In this document: piece after piece, positions 1-6,982 of the stretch
Layout: the number at the start of each line of letters is the position of its first letter
How positions within the stretch are numbered: position 1 is the first letter of the stretch
Assembly (NCBI GenBank): GCA_903832105.1
Contig: CAILAO010000385.1
Location: forward strand, 1 to 9,822
Length of the DNA: 9,822 nt
DNA from: an uncultured Pseudomonadota bacterium
Lineage (GTDB): Bacteria; Bdellovibrionota_B; Oligoflexia; Oligoflexales; CAILAO01
Direction of reading: 5' to 3'
Notes under the pieces: model-generated
Seen by the model: the letters and a program-made list of their open reading frames with translations, nothing else
Database searches by the model: none
What the model was told of the DNA's origin: nothing
Position numbers and translations under genes: made by a program

Positions 1-112
1 GCACGAAACAACTCTTGCTTTAACCCAAGCTGAACTTACTTTTAATCTGATGGTTCAGGTGAGAAATCGAGCATTAGAAGCATATAACGAAATCATGCGT
101 ATGCCTGTTTAA
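1..112 (+). CDS. fliE: Flagellar hook-basal body protein FliE, C-terminal end (5' truncated by the window)
   Basis: Only the last 36 codons are present, read from base 2 to a TAA at 110-112. The peptide ends TFNLMVQVRNRALEAYNEIM followed by RMPV. This matches the conserved FliE C-terminus, in which a hydrophobic stretch leads into a V-R-N-x-x-x-x-A-Y-x-E-I/V-M core. FliE is a small protein that links the MS ring to the proximal rod and helps open the export gate. The next gene is fliF, 49 nt downstream, which is the usual order. The start and most of the protein lie outside the window. The identification rests on this tail plus the fliF neighbour. Confidence 0.88.
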   Translation, partial: HETTLALTQAELTFNLMVQVRNRALEAYNEIMRMPV

Positions 113-148
113 GATGGATAGTTTTTGATGTTGCGTGAACTTATAAAT

Positions 149-155
149 GAGAGGG
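149..155 (+). promoter_or_regulatory. Ribosome binding site that places the fliF start at TTG 162
   Basis: GAGAGGG lies 6 nt upstream of a TTG codon at 162-164. The in-frame ATG at 147 overlaps this purine tract and has no Shine-Dalgarno-like sequence of its own upstream (the preceding bases are GTGAACTTATAA). The TTG is therefore the better initiation codon. Confidence 0.6.
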
Positions 156-161
156 ATAACC

Positions 162-1787
162 TTGGCTAATTTAAAATCATTTTTTAGCAAGAGCCTTGAA
201 CGACTAACCGTCTTTTGGAACCAGCTTTCTGGCGCTAAAAAAGCCTCTATTGGTTCCGTGGTCGCTATTGTTATTATCGGAATATTCGTTGCAATCTCAG
301 CAAGAAGCCCCGATCCTTATGAATACGTTTTTCCTAACGTGTCATCTGAAGATGCCCAATCGATCGCGGGACACCTTAGAAAACTTGGAAATACAGATTT
401 CATCGTTGATTCTCAAGGCGTGAAGGTTCCGTCTTCAGCTATAATGCAACTTAGATTGTCTCTCGCAGAAGAAGGCATACCATCACATGGCCAGGTTGGA
501 TGGGAGAAATTTGATTCTCAAGATTTTACGAGAACAGAGTTTGAGCAGCAAATCCATAAATTGCGTGCAATTCAAGGTGAACTGTCTCGTACCATCATGG
601 CTGTCAATGGCGTTACTTCGGCGCGCGTTCACATCGTCATGCCAAAAGCCAGCCTCTTCGTGGAAGACAAAAAGGAACCGACGGCAGCGATTTATATCAA
701 AACAAAGCGCGGCACCTCGCTCGAAAAAAGGCAAATAAACGGCATTGTTCACCTCGTTTCAAAGTCCGTGGAAGGCCTCAAACCAAACAATATCACGATC
801 ATCGATTCTGAAGGTGCGATGCTGACGACGGAAGAGAGCCAAGATGCTCCGGCAAAGATGACAAAAGAAATGCTGACCTATAAACGCTCCATTGAAAAAG
901 AATTTGAAACAAAAATTCGATCGATTGTTGGTCGTATTGTTGGTCCAGACCGCGTTGAAGCAAAAGTGGATGCGATCGTCGACTTTACGCAAGAAGAACA
1001 AACCATTTCTGATGTTAATCCCGACAAAGTGGTAGCCATTTCAAAAAACGTGACAGGTCAGTCGATGAATGGTCAAGGGCTTAATCCCACCGGCATACCT
1101 GGAGCGAAGTCCAATGTCCCTGGAGAACAAGAATCCGTCAGTGCTGGGACGTCTCAAGCGAGCGGAAAGCGCGATTCTGAAATCATAAATTACGAGATTG
1201 CAAAAACCCTTAGTCACAAAACTCTTCCCATCGGAAATATTCAGCGCCTTTCAGCCTCCGTTTTGGTTGATGGGAAACAGGCGTACCCTGTTGACGGTTC
1301 AACGGCAAAATTCGAGGGACGTAACGAAGAAGAAATGAAGAAAATTGAGGATTTGGTGAAGACCACGATTGGTTATAAAGAAGGTCGTGACCAAGTCGTT
1401 GTTCATAATATGCTATTTCAACTCGACCCATTCCAGGTACAGGTCATCTCAGAGAAAAAGAAGGAAAATCGCGAGTACATCACAACACTTGCAATCTCGG
1501 CGTCTATAGCGTTAGCGTTGGTTTTGTTCTTTGCGTTCATCGTGAGGCCTTATTTCAGGTGGTTGTCTTACGATCCGGAGCGTAAAAAAGAAGAAAAACT
1601 TATTGATGAATTTAAGCCTGACCTTGAGTTGAATACGATTCAAAACATCCAAGTCAAAGAAGATGTGCCGTTTGAAAAACTTTCACCTCAAGAGCAGATT
1701 TTATTCCTCGCTCGACATGAACCAAAGAGAACGACAGAAGCTATTAGAATCCTTTTAAATCCGCATCAAACAATGGCTCACCACTAA
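162..1787 (+). CDS. fliF: Flagellar MS-ring protein FliF
   Basis: FliF forms the MS ring in the inner membrane, which houses the export gate and carries the rotor. With the TTG start it has 541 aa, close to the usual 530-580. An N-terminal membrane helix spans about residues 28-47. It is followed by the YscJ/FliF ring-building domains: about 52-98, 120-223 (including the stretch around SARVHIVMPKASLF), and a third at 240-425. The third is interrupted by the Gly/Pro-rich loop containing PGAKSNVPGE, followed by the conserved NYE of the family. A second membrane helix lies at about 441-462. The cytoplasmic tail ends in an amphipathic segment (LSPQEQILFLARHEPKRTTE) that resembles the FliG-binding helix of other FliF proteins. 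Two membrane helices and a long tail mark it as flagellar FliF, not an injectisome SctJ. An in-frame ATG at 147 would add five residues but lacks a ribosome binding site. fliH, not fliG, follows after 11 nt. Confidence 0.96.
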   Translation: MANLKSFFSKSLERLTVFWNQLSGAKKASIGSVVAIVIIGIFVAISARSPDPYEYVFPNVSSEDAQSIAGHLRKLGNTDFIVDSQGVKVPSSAIMQLRLSLAEEGIPSHGQVGWEKFDSQDFTRTEFEQQIHKLRAIQGELSRTIMAVNGVTSARVHIVMPKASLFVEDKKEPTAAIYIKTKRGTSLEKRQINGIVHLVSKSVEGLKPNNITIIDSEGAMLTTEESQDAPAKMTKEMLTYKRSIEKEFETKIRSIVGRIVGPDRVEAKVDAIVDFTQEEQTISDVNPDKVVAISKNVTGQSMNGQGLNPTGIPGAKSNVPGEQESVSAGTSQASGKRDSEIINYEIAKTLSHKTLPIGNIQRLSASVLVDGKQAYPVDGSTAKFEGRNEEEMKKIEDLVKTTIGYKEGRDQVVVHNMLFQLDPFQVQVISEKKKENREYITTLAISASIALALVLFFAFIVRPYFRWLSYDPERKKEEKLIDEFKPDLELNTIQNIQVKEDVPFEKLSPQEQILFLARHEPKRTTEAIRILLNPHQTMAHH

Positions 1788-1798
1788 GGTATTAAAAC

Positions 1799-3115
1799 AT
1801 GGAACGTGAAGGTGTAAAAAGACTTGGCAGATTTTTTAAGCGAACTGATAAGCTGATCAAAAAAATATCAATAAACTCGTTTTCCTTTGAGGAAATTCAA
1901 CAGAATGTGACCGTATTTCCCGACAATACTCATCATACAATTTTCCACGCAAGACTTCATGACCCGAAAGAACTTGAAAAGGTCATCCGTGCCCCTGCCA
2001 AATTTGACGACTCTCTTGTCGATGAATCTCGTAGGAATCCCGTCATAAAATTGAGGGATTTTACTGAAGAGTGGCTGCGGGACAAGAGAAGGCTTCGTAA
2101 GCGTGATGACGGAGATCTTGACGATGAGTATGAGGATGAAGACTTCTCGGATATACGCGCGATGAATTCAAACTCTGGTGGAAGAAAAAGGCCATCAAAT
2201 GTCAAAGCTCAAGCAAAGGAGATTCGTGACAACATAGCAGAATCTCAGACTGCGACTCCCACTGGGAAAGAGGTCATTTCAATTGCTGACCCACAGACAA
2301 ACGCTTTGTCAAACGGTAACAAGGCTTCTGAAAAGGCCCCAAAAGAGGCCCACACAATTTCTCCAGACAAACTAACGATGGTCGGTCGCGCGATCCAAGA
2401 TGCCGTGATACACGCACCTCACGCTGACACGGCCCGTTCGAAACATGAAAGTGCTGCGATTAAGGAAGAAAAAACGGACTTTATCCCACTCGATCTAAAG
2501 GGTCCCGAAGGAGTTGCAAAAATAGAAGAGGCAACAATTGACAAATACCACCAGCAACTAGAAGAACAAAGACTGAAGGAAATCGAAAGCGTCAAGGCAG
2601 CGGAAAAAGCCAAGGAGCTTGGCTATCAAGAGGGCATCAAGAGGGGAGAGGAAGACGCAAGGGCAAAGGTTAGAGAAGAAGCAGCGCAAATGTTTTCCCG
2701 TATTAACGAACTCGTCATCGAATTTTCAAAATTGAAGCAAACCGTTTTAAGCAATATCGAAGAGAATTTTTACGAACTCAACCAGGCCATCGCTGAGTCT
2801 CTTCTTCAAAGAGAGTTTAATATTAGCAAAGATGCTTTTGCTTCGATTGTGAAGCGAGCGGTTGCTGATTCAGTTCCGACCGACGAGTTCAAAATCAAAG
2901 TGCATCCGGAAACTTATGAACGTCTCATGAAACAAGAGTTAGCCGAGCTTAAAAGTTCTCTCGTTAAAGACGAGTCTGTGAAGGTAGATGAATTTAAGAT
3001 CGATTCAAAGCTAAGCAGTATTCAAGGTAACGTGAAAGATATCGTTAAAAGCCTCTTAGAGAAAATTGACATCAACCTCTTCGAATCTAGCGAAAAGCAT
3101 GAAAAGGCCGGATAA
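1799..3115 (+). CDS. fliH: Flagellar export ATPase regulator FliH, with a long N-terminal extension
   Basis: FliH is the peripheral stator of the flagellar export ATPase: it dimerises, binds FliI and docks it to the C-ring and export gate. At 438 aa the protein is nearly twice the usual 220-260. The recognisable part is the C-terminal half. A charged, probably coiled-coil segment covers about 245-300 and includes GYQEGIKRGEEDAR at 275-288, the glycine-spaced repeat typical of FliH. A V-ATPase-E-like domain covers about 300-430, with IKVHPETYERL at 366-376 matching the family's I-x-V-x-P stretch. Residues 1-100 look partly structured. Residues 100-240 are low complexity, with an acidic run at 103-118. 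I do not recognise a known domain in residues 1-240. AAGG at 1786-1789, overlapping the fliF stop, is the likely ribosome binding site. The stop overlaps the fliI start by one base (TAATG), which suggests translational coupling. Location before fliI supports the call. Confidence 0.87.
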   Translation: MEREGVKRLGRFFKRTDKLIKKISINSFSFEEIQQNVTVFPDNTHHTIFHARLHDPKELEKVIRAPAKFDDSLVDESRRNPVIKLRDFTEEWLRDKRRLRKRDDGDLDDEYEDEDFSDIRAMNSNSGGRKRPSNVKAQAKEIRDNIAESQTATPTGKEVISIADPQTNALSNGNKASEKAPKEAHTISPDKLTMVGRAIQDAVIHAPHADTARSKHESAAIKEEKTDFIPLDLKGPEGVAKIEEATIDKYHQQLEEQRLKEIESVKAAEKAKELGYQEGIKRGEEDARAKVREEAAQMFSRINELVIEFSKLKQTVLSNIEENFYELNQAIAESLLQREFNISKDAFASIVKRAVADSVPTDEFKIKVHPETYERLMKQELAELKSSLVKDESVKVDEFKIDSKLSSIQGNVKDIVKSLLEKIDINLFESSEKHEKAG

Positions 3116-4503
3116 TGGAACATACTGACCTCAATCTGATGAGTCAAAAAATCCGCACGTTCTCTCGTGCGGAATTGAGACAAAATTTGAGCAGCATTCC
3201 TTGGGTACGCAAGGGCAAGGTCTGCGATATCGTTGGCACGGTTGTTGTAGCCCATCTGCCGGATAGCAGTCTTGGGACGGTCGTTAACATCTCTCTACCC
3301 AAGACGCCTCACCCCGGGGAACCATCAAGCGTTTTAGCTGAGGTCGTTGGATTCAAAGACGAAAAAGCTCTATTAATACCTTTTTCGAATCTTTCAGGCA
3401 TTTCCCCCGGCTGCGACATCAGCGGGCAACGCATCCTTGATCGCGTTCAAGTTGGTGATTTTCTTCTAGGAAAAGTTATCGATCCATTTATGAGATCGCT
3501 ACATTTCGAGACGATTCAGATTCCTGAAAAGACAGCTTGGCTTCCGCTTGAGAAGGAAGCCCCCAATCCCATGCTTCGTACGCGCATTGAAAAGCCACTA
3601 AGCCTTGGGGTTAGGGCTATTGATGGGCTTCTCACTTTTGGAGAAGGGCAAAGAATTGGGATTATGTCGGGATCTGGAGTCGGAAAAAGTGTGTTAATGG
3701 GCATGGTCGCAAGAGGCTCGGCCGCCGATGTGAACGTCATTGGCCTCATAGGAGAGCGCGGACGGGAGGTTAAGGAATTTCTTGAGCGCGACTTGGGTCC
3801 TCAAGGACTTTCAAAATCTATCGTCGTGGTCGTAACAAGTGACCAATCACCGCTCATGAGGATTCGAGGAGCCAAAGTCGTTACAACAATCGCCGAATAT
3901 TTTGCGGGAATAGGAAAGCGCGTCCTCCTCATGATGGATAGCTTAACAAGGGTCGCAATGGCTCAACGGGAGATCGGTCTAGCCATCGGCGAGGCACCGA
4001 CAACCAAAGGATATCCACCTTCAGTTTTCTCACTCTTACCAAGGCTTCTTGAGCGTTGCGGGCAACAAGGTACCTGCAAGGGAAGTATCAGCGGCCTTTA
4101 CACCGTTTTAGTCGATGGCGACGACTTTAATGACCCTATGCCCGATGCCGCTCGAGCGATTCTTGATGGCCACATAAATCTCTCGCGCACACTCGCCTCA
4201 AAGGGGCATTTTCCAGCCATAGAAATCACATCAAGCACAAGTCGCGTGATGCACGACATTGCAAGCAAAGATCACTGGTCTATTGCTTCTCGTATGCGCG
4301 CTCTACTTGGGGTCTACCAAGAAAATTTCGATTATGTGCAAATCGGCACGTATCAACCGGGAACCAATCCTCTGATGGACGAGGCAATCCAACTCATGCC
4401 GGCAATTGAGAAGTTTCTCCGTCAGGATCTTAACGAGCTTTCAACGCTAGACGAAGCAATCAATGGACTTTCAGTCGTTCTAAATAGTCGTACACAAGGA
4501 TAG
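3115..4503 (+). CDS. fliI: Flagellum-specific export ATPase FliI
   Basis: FliI is the hexameric ATPase that unfolds and releases export substrates at the flagellar type III secretion gate. The 462-aa length is normal. The N-terminal beta-barrel domain covers about 30-100. The Walker A motif is SGSGVGKS at 185-192, followed by LIGERGREVKEF at 211-222, which holds the catalytic-glutamate region. Walker B is VLLMMDSLTR at 270-279. The family signature GEAPTTKGYPPSVFSLLPRL lies at 292-311. SSTSRVM at 373-379 carries the arginine finger (R377), and DGHINLSR lies at 351-358. All residues needed for catalysis appear intact. Sequence alone separates FliI from injectisome SctN only partly, but FliE, FliF and FliJ neighbours settle it. 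AAGG at 3104-3107 sits 7 nt before the ATG. An 8-bp inverted repeat lies within codons 13-20. Confidence 0.97.
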   Translation: MEHTDLNLMSQKIRTFSRAELRQNLSSIPWVRKGKVCDIVGTVVVAHLPDSSLGTVVNISLPKTPHPGEPSSVLAEVVGFKDEKALLIPFSNLSGISPGCDISGQRILDRVQVGDFLLGKVIDPFMRSLHFETIQIPEKTAWLPLEKEAPNPMLRTRIEKPLSLGVRAIDGLLTFGEGQRIGIMSGSGVGKSVLMGMVARGSAADVNVIGLIGERGREVKEFLERDLGPQGLSKSIVVVVTSDQSPLMRIRGAKVVTTIAEYFAGIGKRVLLMMDSLTRVAMAQREIGLAIGEAPTTKGYPPSVFSLLPRLLERCGQQGTCKGSISGLYTVLVDGDDFNDPMPDAARAILDGHINLSRTLASKGHFPAIEITSSTSRVMHDIASKDHWSIASRMRALLGVYQENFDYVQIGTYQPGTNPLMDEAIQLMPAIEKFLRQDLNELSTLDEAINGLSVVLNSRTQG

Positions 4504-4532
4504 AGTCAGAATTTTTCACGAAAGGTTTCTAG

Positions 4533-4991
4533 ATGAGCCAAGCCAGACGAAAAATGCAACGTATTGATCCCCTCATTAAGGCGAAAAAATCCATCATGGA
4601 AAGTGAAGCGACGGTTTTATCGGAAATTAGACGAAAAAAAGTCGAGTTAGTTGCTAAAATGAAGGAGTATCAACGTCTCTATATGCAGGGCATTGAAAAA
4701 CTGAACAAAGAGAGGGGATCAGCAAATCGAACGAATCTTCTCACGCTCGAAGAAAACCTCGACTATGTCAAAGACCAATGGCATGACTTTTTCTTGGCTG
4801 TTCGAAAAACTGAGGCTCAGGAGAAAGCTCAACTCGCTGAACTGGAACGTGCTCAAAGAAGCCTTAAATCATTTGAGAAACTCCAAGACAACTATCTTGA
4901 GCTGTTTGTTGCAGAACAAAAGAAAGTAGAACAGAAACTTACAGACGAAACCTCGATTCGGCGATTCACGACACAAAAACAACCTTTGTAG
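4533..4991 (+). CDS. fliJ: Flagellar export chaperone/stalk protein FliJ
   Basis: FliJ is the small coiled-coil stalk in the centre of the FliI hexamer. It couples the ATPase to FlhA and escorts chaperones. The 152-aa product has the expected size (about 147 aa in enterobacteria). It is almost wholly charged and helical, with two long helices predicted around a central stretch near residues 50-75 (YMQGIEKLNKERGSANRTNL). It has no membrane segment or signal peptide. FliJ proteins vary widely in sequence, so the call relies on size, helical character and position directly after fliI. GAAAGG at 4520-4525 lies 7 nt before the ATG. The gene stops 12 nt before the GTG of the next gene, whose ribosome binding site overlaps its stop codon. 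Confidence 0.85.
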   Translation: MSQARRKMQRIDPLIKAKKSIMESEATVLSEIRRKKVELVAKMKEYQRLYMQGIEKLNKERGSANRTNLLTLEENLDYVKDQWHDFFLAVRKTEAQEKAQLAELERAQRSLKSFEKLQDNYLELFVAEQKKVEQKLTDETSIRRFTTQKQPL

Positions 4992-5003
4992 GAAGAGGCA
5001 GTT

Positions 5004-5996
5004 GTGACTAATTTTTTTGAAAAGCTCATCAAATGGGAACTCTTCCCGGCGATCCTGGTTATAAAGCTAGCGCTCATCGTTGGAATATTTGTTTATCTTG
5101 ATCACACTTTCTTTATCGGCGATCAACCACTTGAAGCGTCATCCAGTGAAGGTGAGGCCAAGAAAGATTCTGCTGAAGTCACTGATGCAAAGGATAAAAA
5201 GCCCCCTGAAAGCAAAACCGAGGGCGCAAAACCGAGCGACAAGCAGCCCGAAGAAAAAAAGCCTGAAGAGAAAAAAGTGGAAGCTTCGTCAGCAACTGCA
5301 TCAGCAACTGCATCAGCAACTAAGGGTGCTGCAGAAGATAAAAAAGTCGAAGATAAAGACAAAAAGGAAGCTTCATCAAAAACTGCGGAACCAAAAGAAG
5401 AAGCAAAAACGGAACCGAAAAGAAAGAGTTTTTTAGAGGATCTTCTAAATCTCCCCACACTTGATCCCGACAAGTTGAAGAAAGACGAACTTGGACGCTA
5501 TCTCTCATTAGCCGACAAAAAGAAGAGACAAATTGAGGATCGCCTAGAACTCCTCAAAGTTCGAGAAGACCAGCTTCAAAAGTTAGAGCAGTCTATCGAA
5601 GAAAAGCTCGCTCGTCTTGATGAGGAACGTTTATTCTTCTCTCAGACGATTCAGAAGGAAAAGGAAATCCAAGGCGTAAGACTCGAAAAACTCATTGAAT
5701 TTTATCAAAAGATGGAACCCAAAAAAGCCGCCGCGGTATTTGAGAAAATGGACAAAGATCTTATCGTTGCATTGTTTAAAAAGCTCCCCCAAAAGCAGAT
5801 CACGTCGATTTTGGAGTCTGTGACACCCGCTCGTTCGGTCGAACTTACAGAGTACTTCGGACGCATCAGGTCCGCGCGCGAATACGATCTTCTCAAGGAG
5901 ATGAATCAATCTCTTAAAAGTGAGTTTAATGAGTGCAAGGGAATGCCCACCGCATCAAACGAAGAACCATCCGATGATAAGCAGGTTGCTCACTAG
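5004..5996 (+). CDS. MotE/YlxF/FlbB-like flagellar protein with MgtE-N-like domain
   Basis: The start is GTG at 5004, 5 nt after a strong AGGAAGAGG at 4990-4998. The 330-aa protein has a short N-terminus with lysines at 7 and 10, one membrane helix at about 14-36, and a Lys/Glu/Ser/Ala-rich low-complexity spacer at about 41-142. A coiled coil follows at about 160-225. A helical domain at 228-290 (IEFYQKMEPKKAAAVFEKMD and following) resembles the MgtE intracellular N domain found in MotE-type proteins. Known relatives are MotE of alphaproteobacteria (chaperone for MotC), YlxF of Bacillus, and FlbB of Borrelia, a periplasmic collar/stator-assembly protein encoded right after fliJ. The same position after fliJ supports this group. 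By the positive-inside rule the C-terminus should be periplasmic, so a role in motor collar or stator recruitment is my inference. Spacer length and composition are unusual. It is the last gene of this plus-strand run. Confidence 0.72.
   Translation: MTNFFEKLIKWELFPAILVIKLALIVGIFVYLDHTFFIGDQPLEASSSEGEAKKDSAEVTDAKDKKPPESKTEGAKPSDKQPEEKKPEEKKVEASSATASATASATKGAAEDKKVEDKDKKEASSKTAEPKEEAKTEPKRKSFLEDLLNLPTLDPDKLKKDELGRYLSLADKKKRQIEDRLELLKVREDQLQKLEQSIEEKLARLDEERLFFSQTIQKEKEIQGVRLEKLIEFYQKMEPKKAAAVFEKMDKDLIVALFKKLPQKQITSILESVTPARSVELTEYFGRIRSAREYDLLKEMNQSLKSEFNECKGMPTASNEEPSDDKQVAH
5289..5321 (+). repeat. 12-bp in-frame tandem repeat (about 2.75 copies) in the MotE-like gene
   Basis: TCAGCAACTGCA is repeated head to tail with no mismatch, the third copy being truncated. 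It is in frame and encodes Ser-Ala-Thr-Ala units within the low-complexity spacer. Each gain or loss of a unit would change the spacer by four residues without shifting the frame. Confidence 0.85.
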
Positions 5997-6004
5997 CAAT
6001 TGAA

Positions 6005-6973
6005 TTAAAAGAACTTCTGAATCAGCTCGGTTTGTTCAGAGAGCGTCTCGATTTGTTCATGCCAGTACCCATGGCTTGGGAACTGAGGAAACATTTTTTT
6101 AAAAGAATCTTCTTCCCAGTGAGAACCAATCCAGCTTGAAAAGTGAATAATGCGAAGAGTTCGCAGGGGCTCAATGAGACGAAGAGTATCGTAATCAAAG
6201 GTCCTCAATTCACAGTAGGCGTGAAGCAGCTCACTACGCCTGACAAGCGAGTCTTGATCACCGCCGCCTGTCAGTAGCCACATATCTTGGACTGGTGGGG
6301 CATAAATCGCATCATCAAAGTCTAATAGAAACGGCTCATCGTCATTCCATAGAACATTACCGACATGACAATCACCGTGAACAAGTATCATCGATGATTT
6401 AGCGAAGATGGGAGTTAAAATACCGCAAATGTCCCGCACCTGAGATTCAAAGCGCGTCATAAATTCAGGTGGGACTATTTTTAATTGCTTTAGCTGTTCA
6501 GTCGCTTCCAAGCCGAACATTTCTGGACTTAAAGTACGACGTGCAGCATTTTTAAATGAACTTCCAACATTATGAAGACGCGCCAAATAATGCCCGAGTC
6601 GGCGCAAGCGATCTTTTGAAAGTTCTGGTTCAAGACGTCCAGGTCTCTTAGGATAAACTGCATAGAAAATCTTTTCATGAGAAAAAAGGGTATTTCCGCT
6701 CTCATCCGGCAGTGGGGCAACGACCGGAATATCCGCTTCCGCAGCTTTTACCATAAAATCATGTTCAGCTTGAACAGTATCTTGACTCCAACGCCCTGGA
6801 CGGTAAAACTTAATTACGACCTTCGAACCATCTTCACGCTCGACTTCGTATACACGATTTTCCATGGCATGAAGGGTTAAAAACCTTCCAGTGCACCTAG
6901 TTCCCAAGGTTTCTACGCAGTTAAAAATAACGTCGGGCAAGATATGGTCAAAACATTTTGATTGAGATTGCAT
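6005..6973 (-). CDS. srkA: Stress response serine/threonine protein kinase SrkA (RdoA/YihE family)
   Basis: The 322-aa protein resembles E. coli SrkA (328 aa) along its whole length. Shared blocks include ENRVYEVE at 38-45, VVIKFYRPGRW at 52-62 (Lys55 is the likely nucleotide-binding lysine), HGDCHVGNVLW at 199-209, FLLDFDDA at 215-222, PVQDMWLL at 227-234 and LIEPLRTLRIIH at 266-277. D201 is the likely catalytic base, N206 and D218 the metal ligands, so the active site looks complete. The fold is that of choline/aminoglycoside phosphotransferases. E. coli SrkA acts as a cytoplasmic Ser/Thr kinase that counters stress-induced cell death. The substrate here is unknown. The start lies 9 nt after the upstream carboxypeptidase stop and has no clear ribosome binding site, so translation may depend on coupling. 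In E. coli the gene precedes dsbA, which is not the case here. Confidence 0.93.
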   Translation of the reverse strand: MQSQSKCFDHILPDVIFNCVETLGTRCTGRFLTLHAMENRVYEVEREDGSKVVIKFYRPGRWSQDTVQAEHDFMVKAAEADIPVVAPLPDESGNTLFSHEKIFYAVYPKRPGRLEPELSKDRLRRLGHYLARLHNVGSSFKNAARRTLSPEMFGLEATEQLKQLKIVPPEFMTRFESQVRDICGILTPIFAKSSMILVHGDCHVGNVLWNDDEPFLLDFDDAIYAPPVQDMWLLTGGGDQDSLVRRSELLHAYCELRTFDYDTLRLIEPLRTLRIIHFSSWIGSHWEEDSFKKMFPQFPSHGYWHEQIETLSEQTELIQKFF

Positions 6974-6982
6974 GAATATCGG

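Noticed and set aside
147..1787. An injectisome (non-flagellar type III secretion) interpretation of the first operon
   Set aside because: FliE is present and FliF has two membrane helices, a third ring-building domain and a FliG-binding-like tail. These are flagellar traits, even though fliG is not in place.
3539..3561. A 7-bp inverted repeat (GGCTTCC / GGAAGCC) within fliI
   Set aside because: Several 7-bp repeats with short loops are expected by chance in a window of this size. This one has a 9-nt loop and no positional meaning.
5080..5436. A 118-codon open frame on the plus strand inside the MotE-like gene
   Set aside because: It is a highly basic Lys/Gln-rich frame created by the A-rich low-complexity spacer read in another frame. 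It has no domain, and the overlapping gene has a membrane helix, a good ribosome binding site and a family match.
5123..5473. A 116-codon Ser/Phe-rich open frame on the minus strand opposite the same spacer
   Set aside because: It is the complement of Lys/Glu-rich codons, which read as Ser/Phe/Leu. No independent support was seen.
5986..5999. Rho-independent terminator at the convergent gene ends
   Set aside because: The stem is only 5 bp and there is no T-run on either strand, so it is reported as an observation and not as a terminator.
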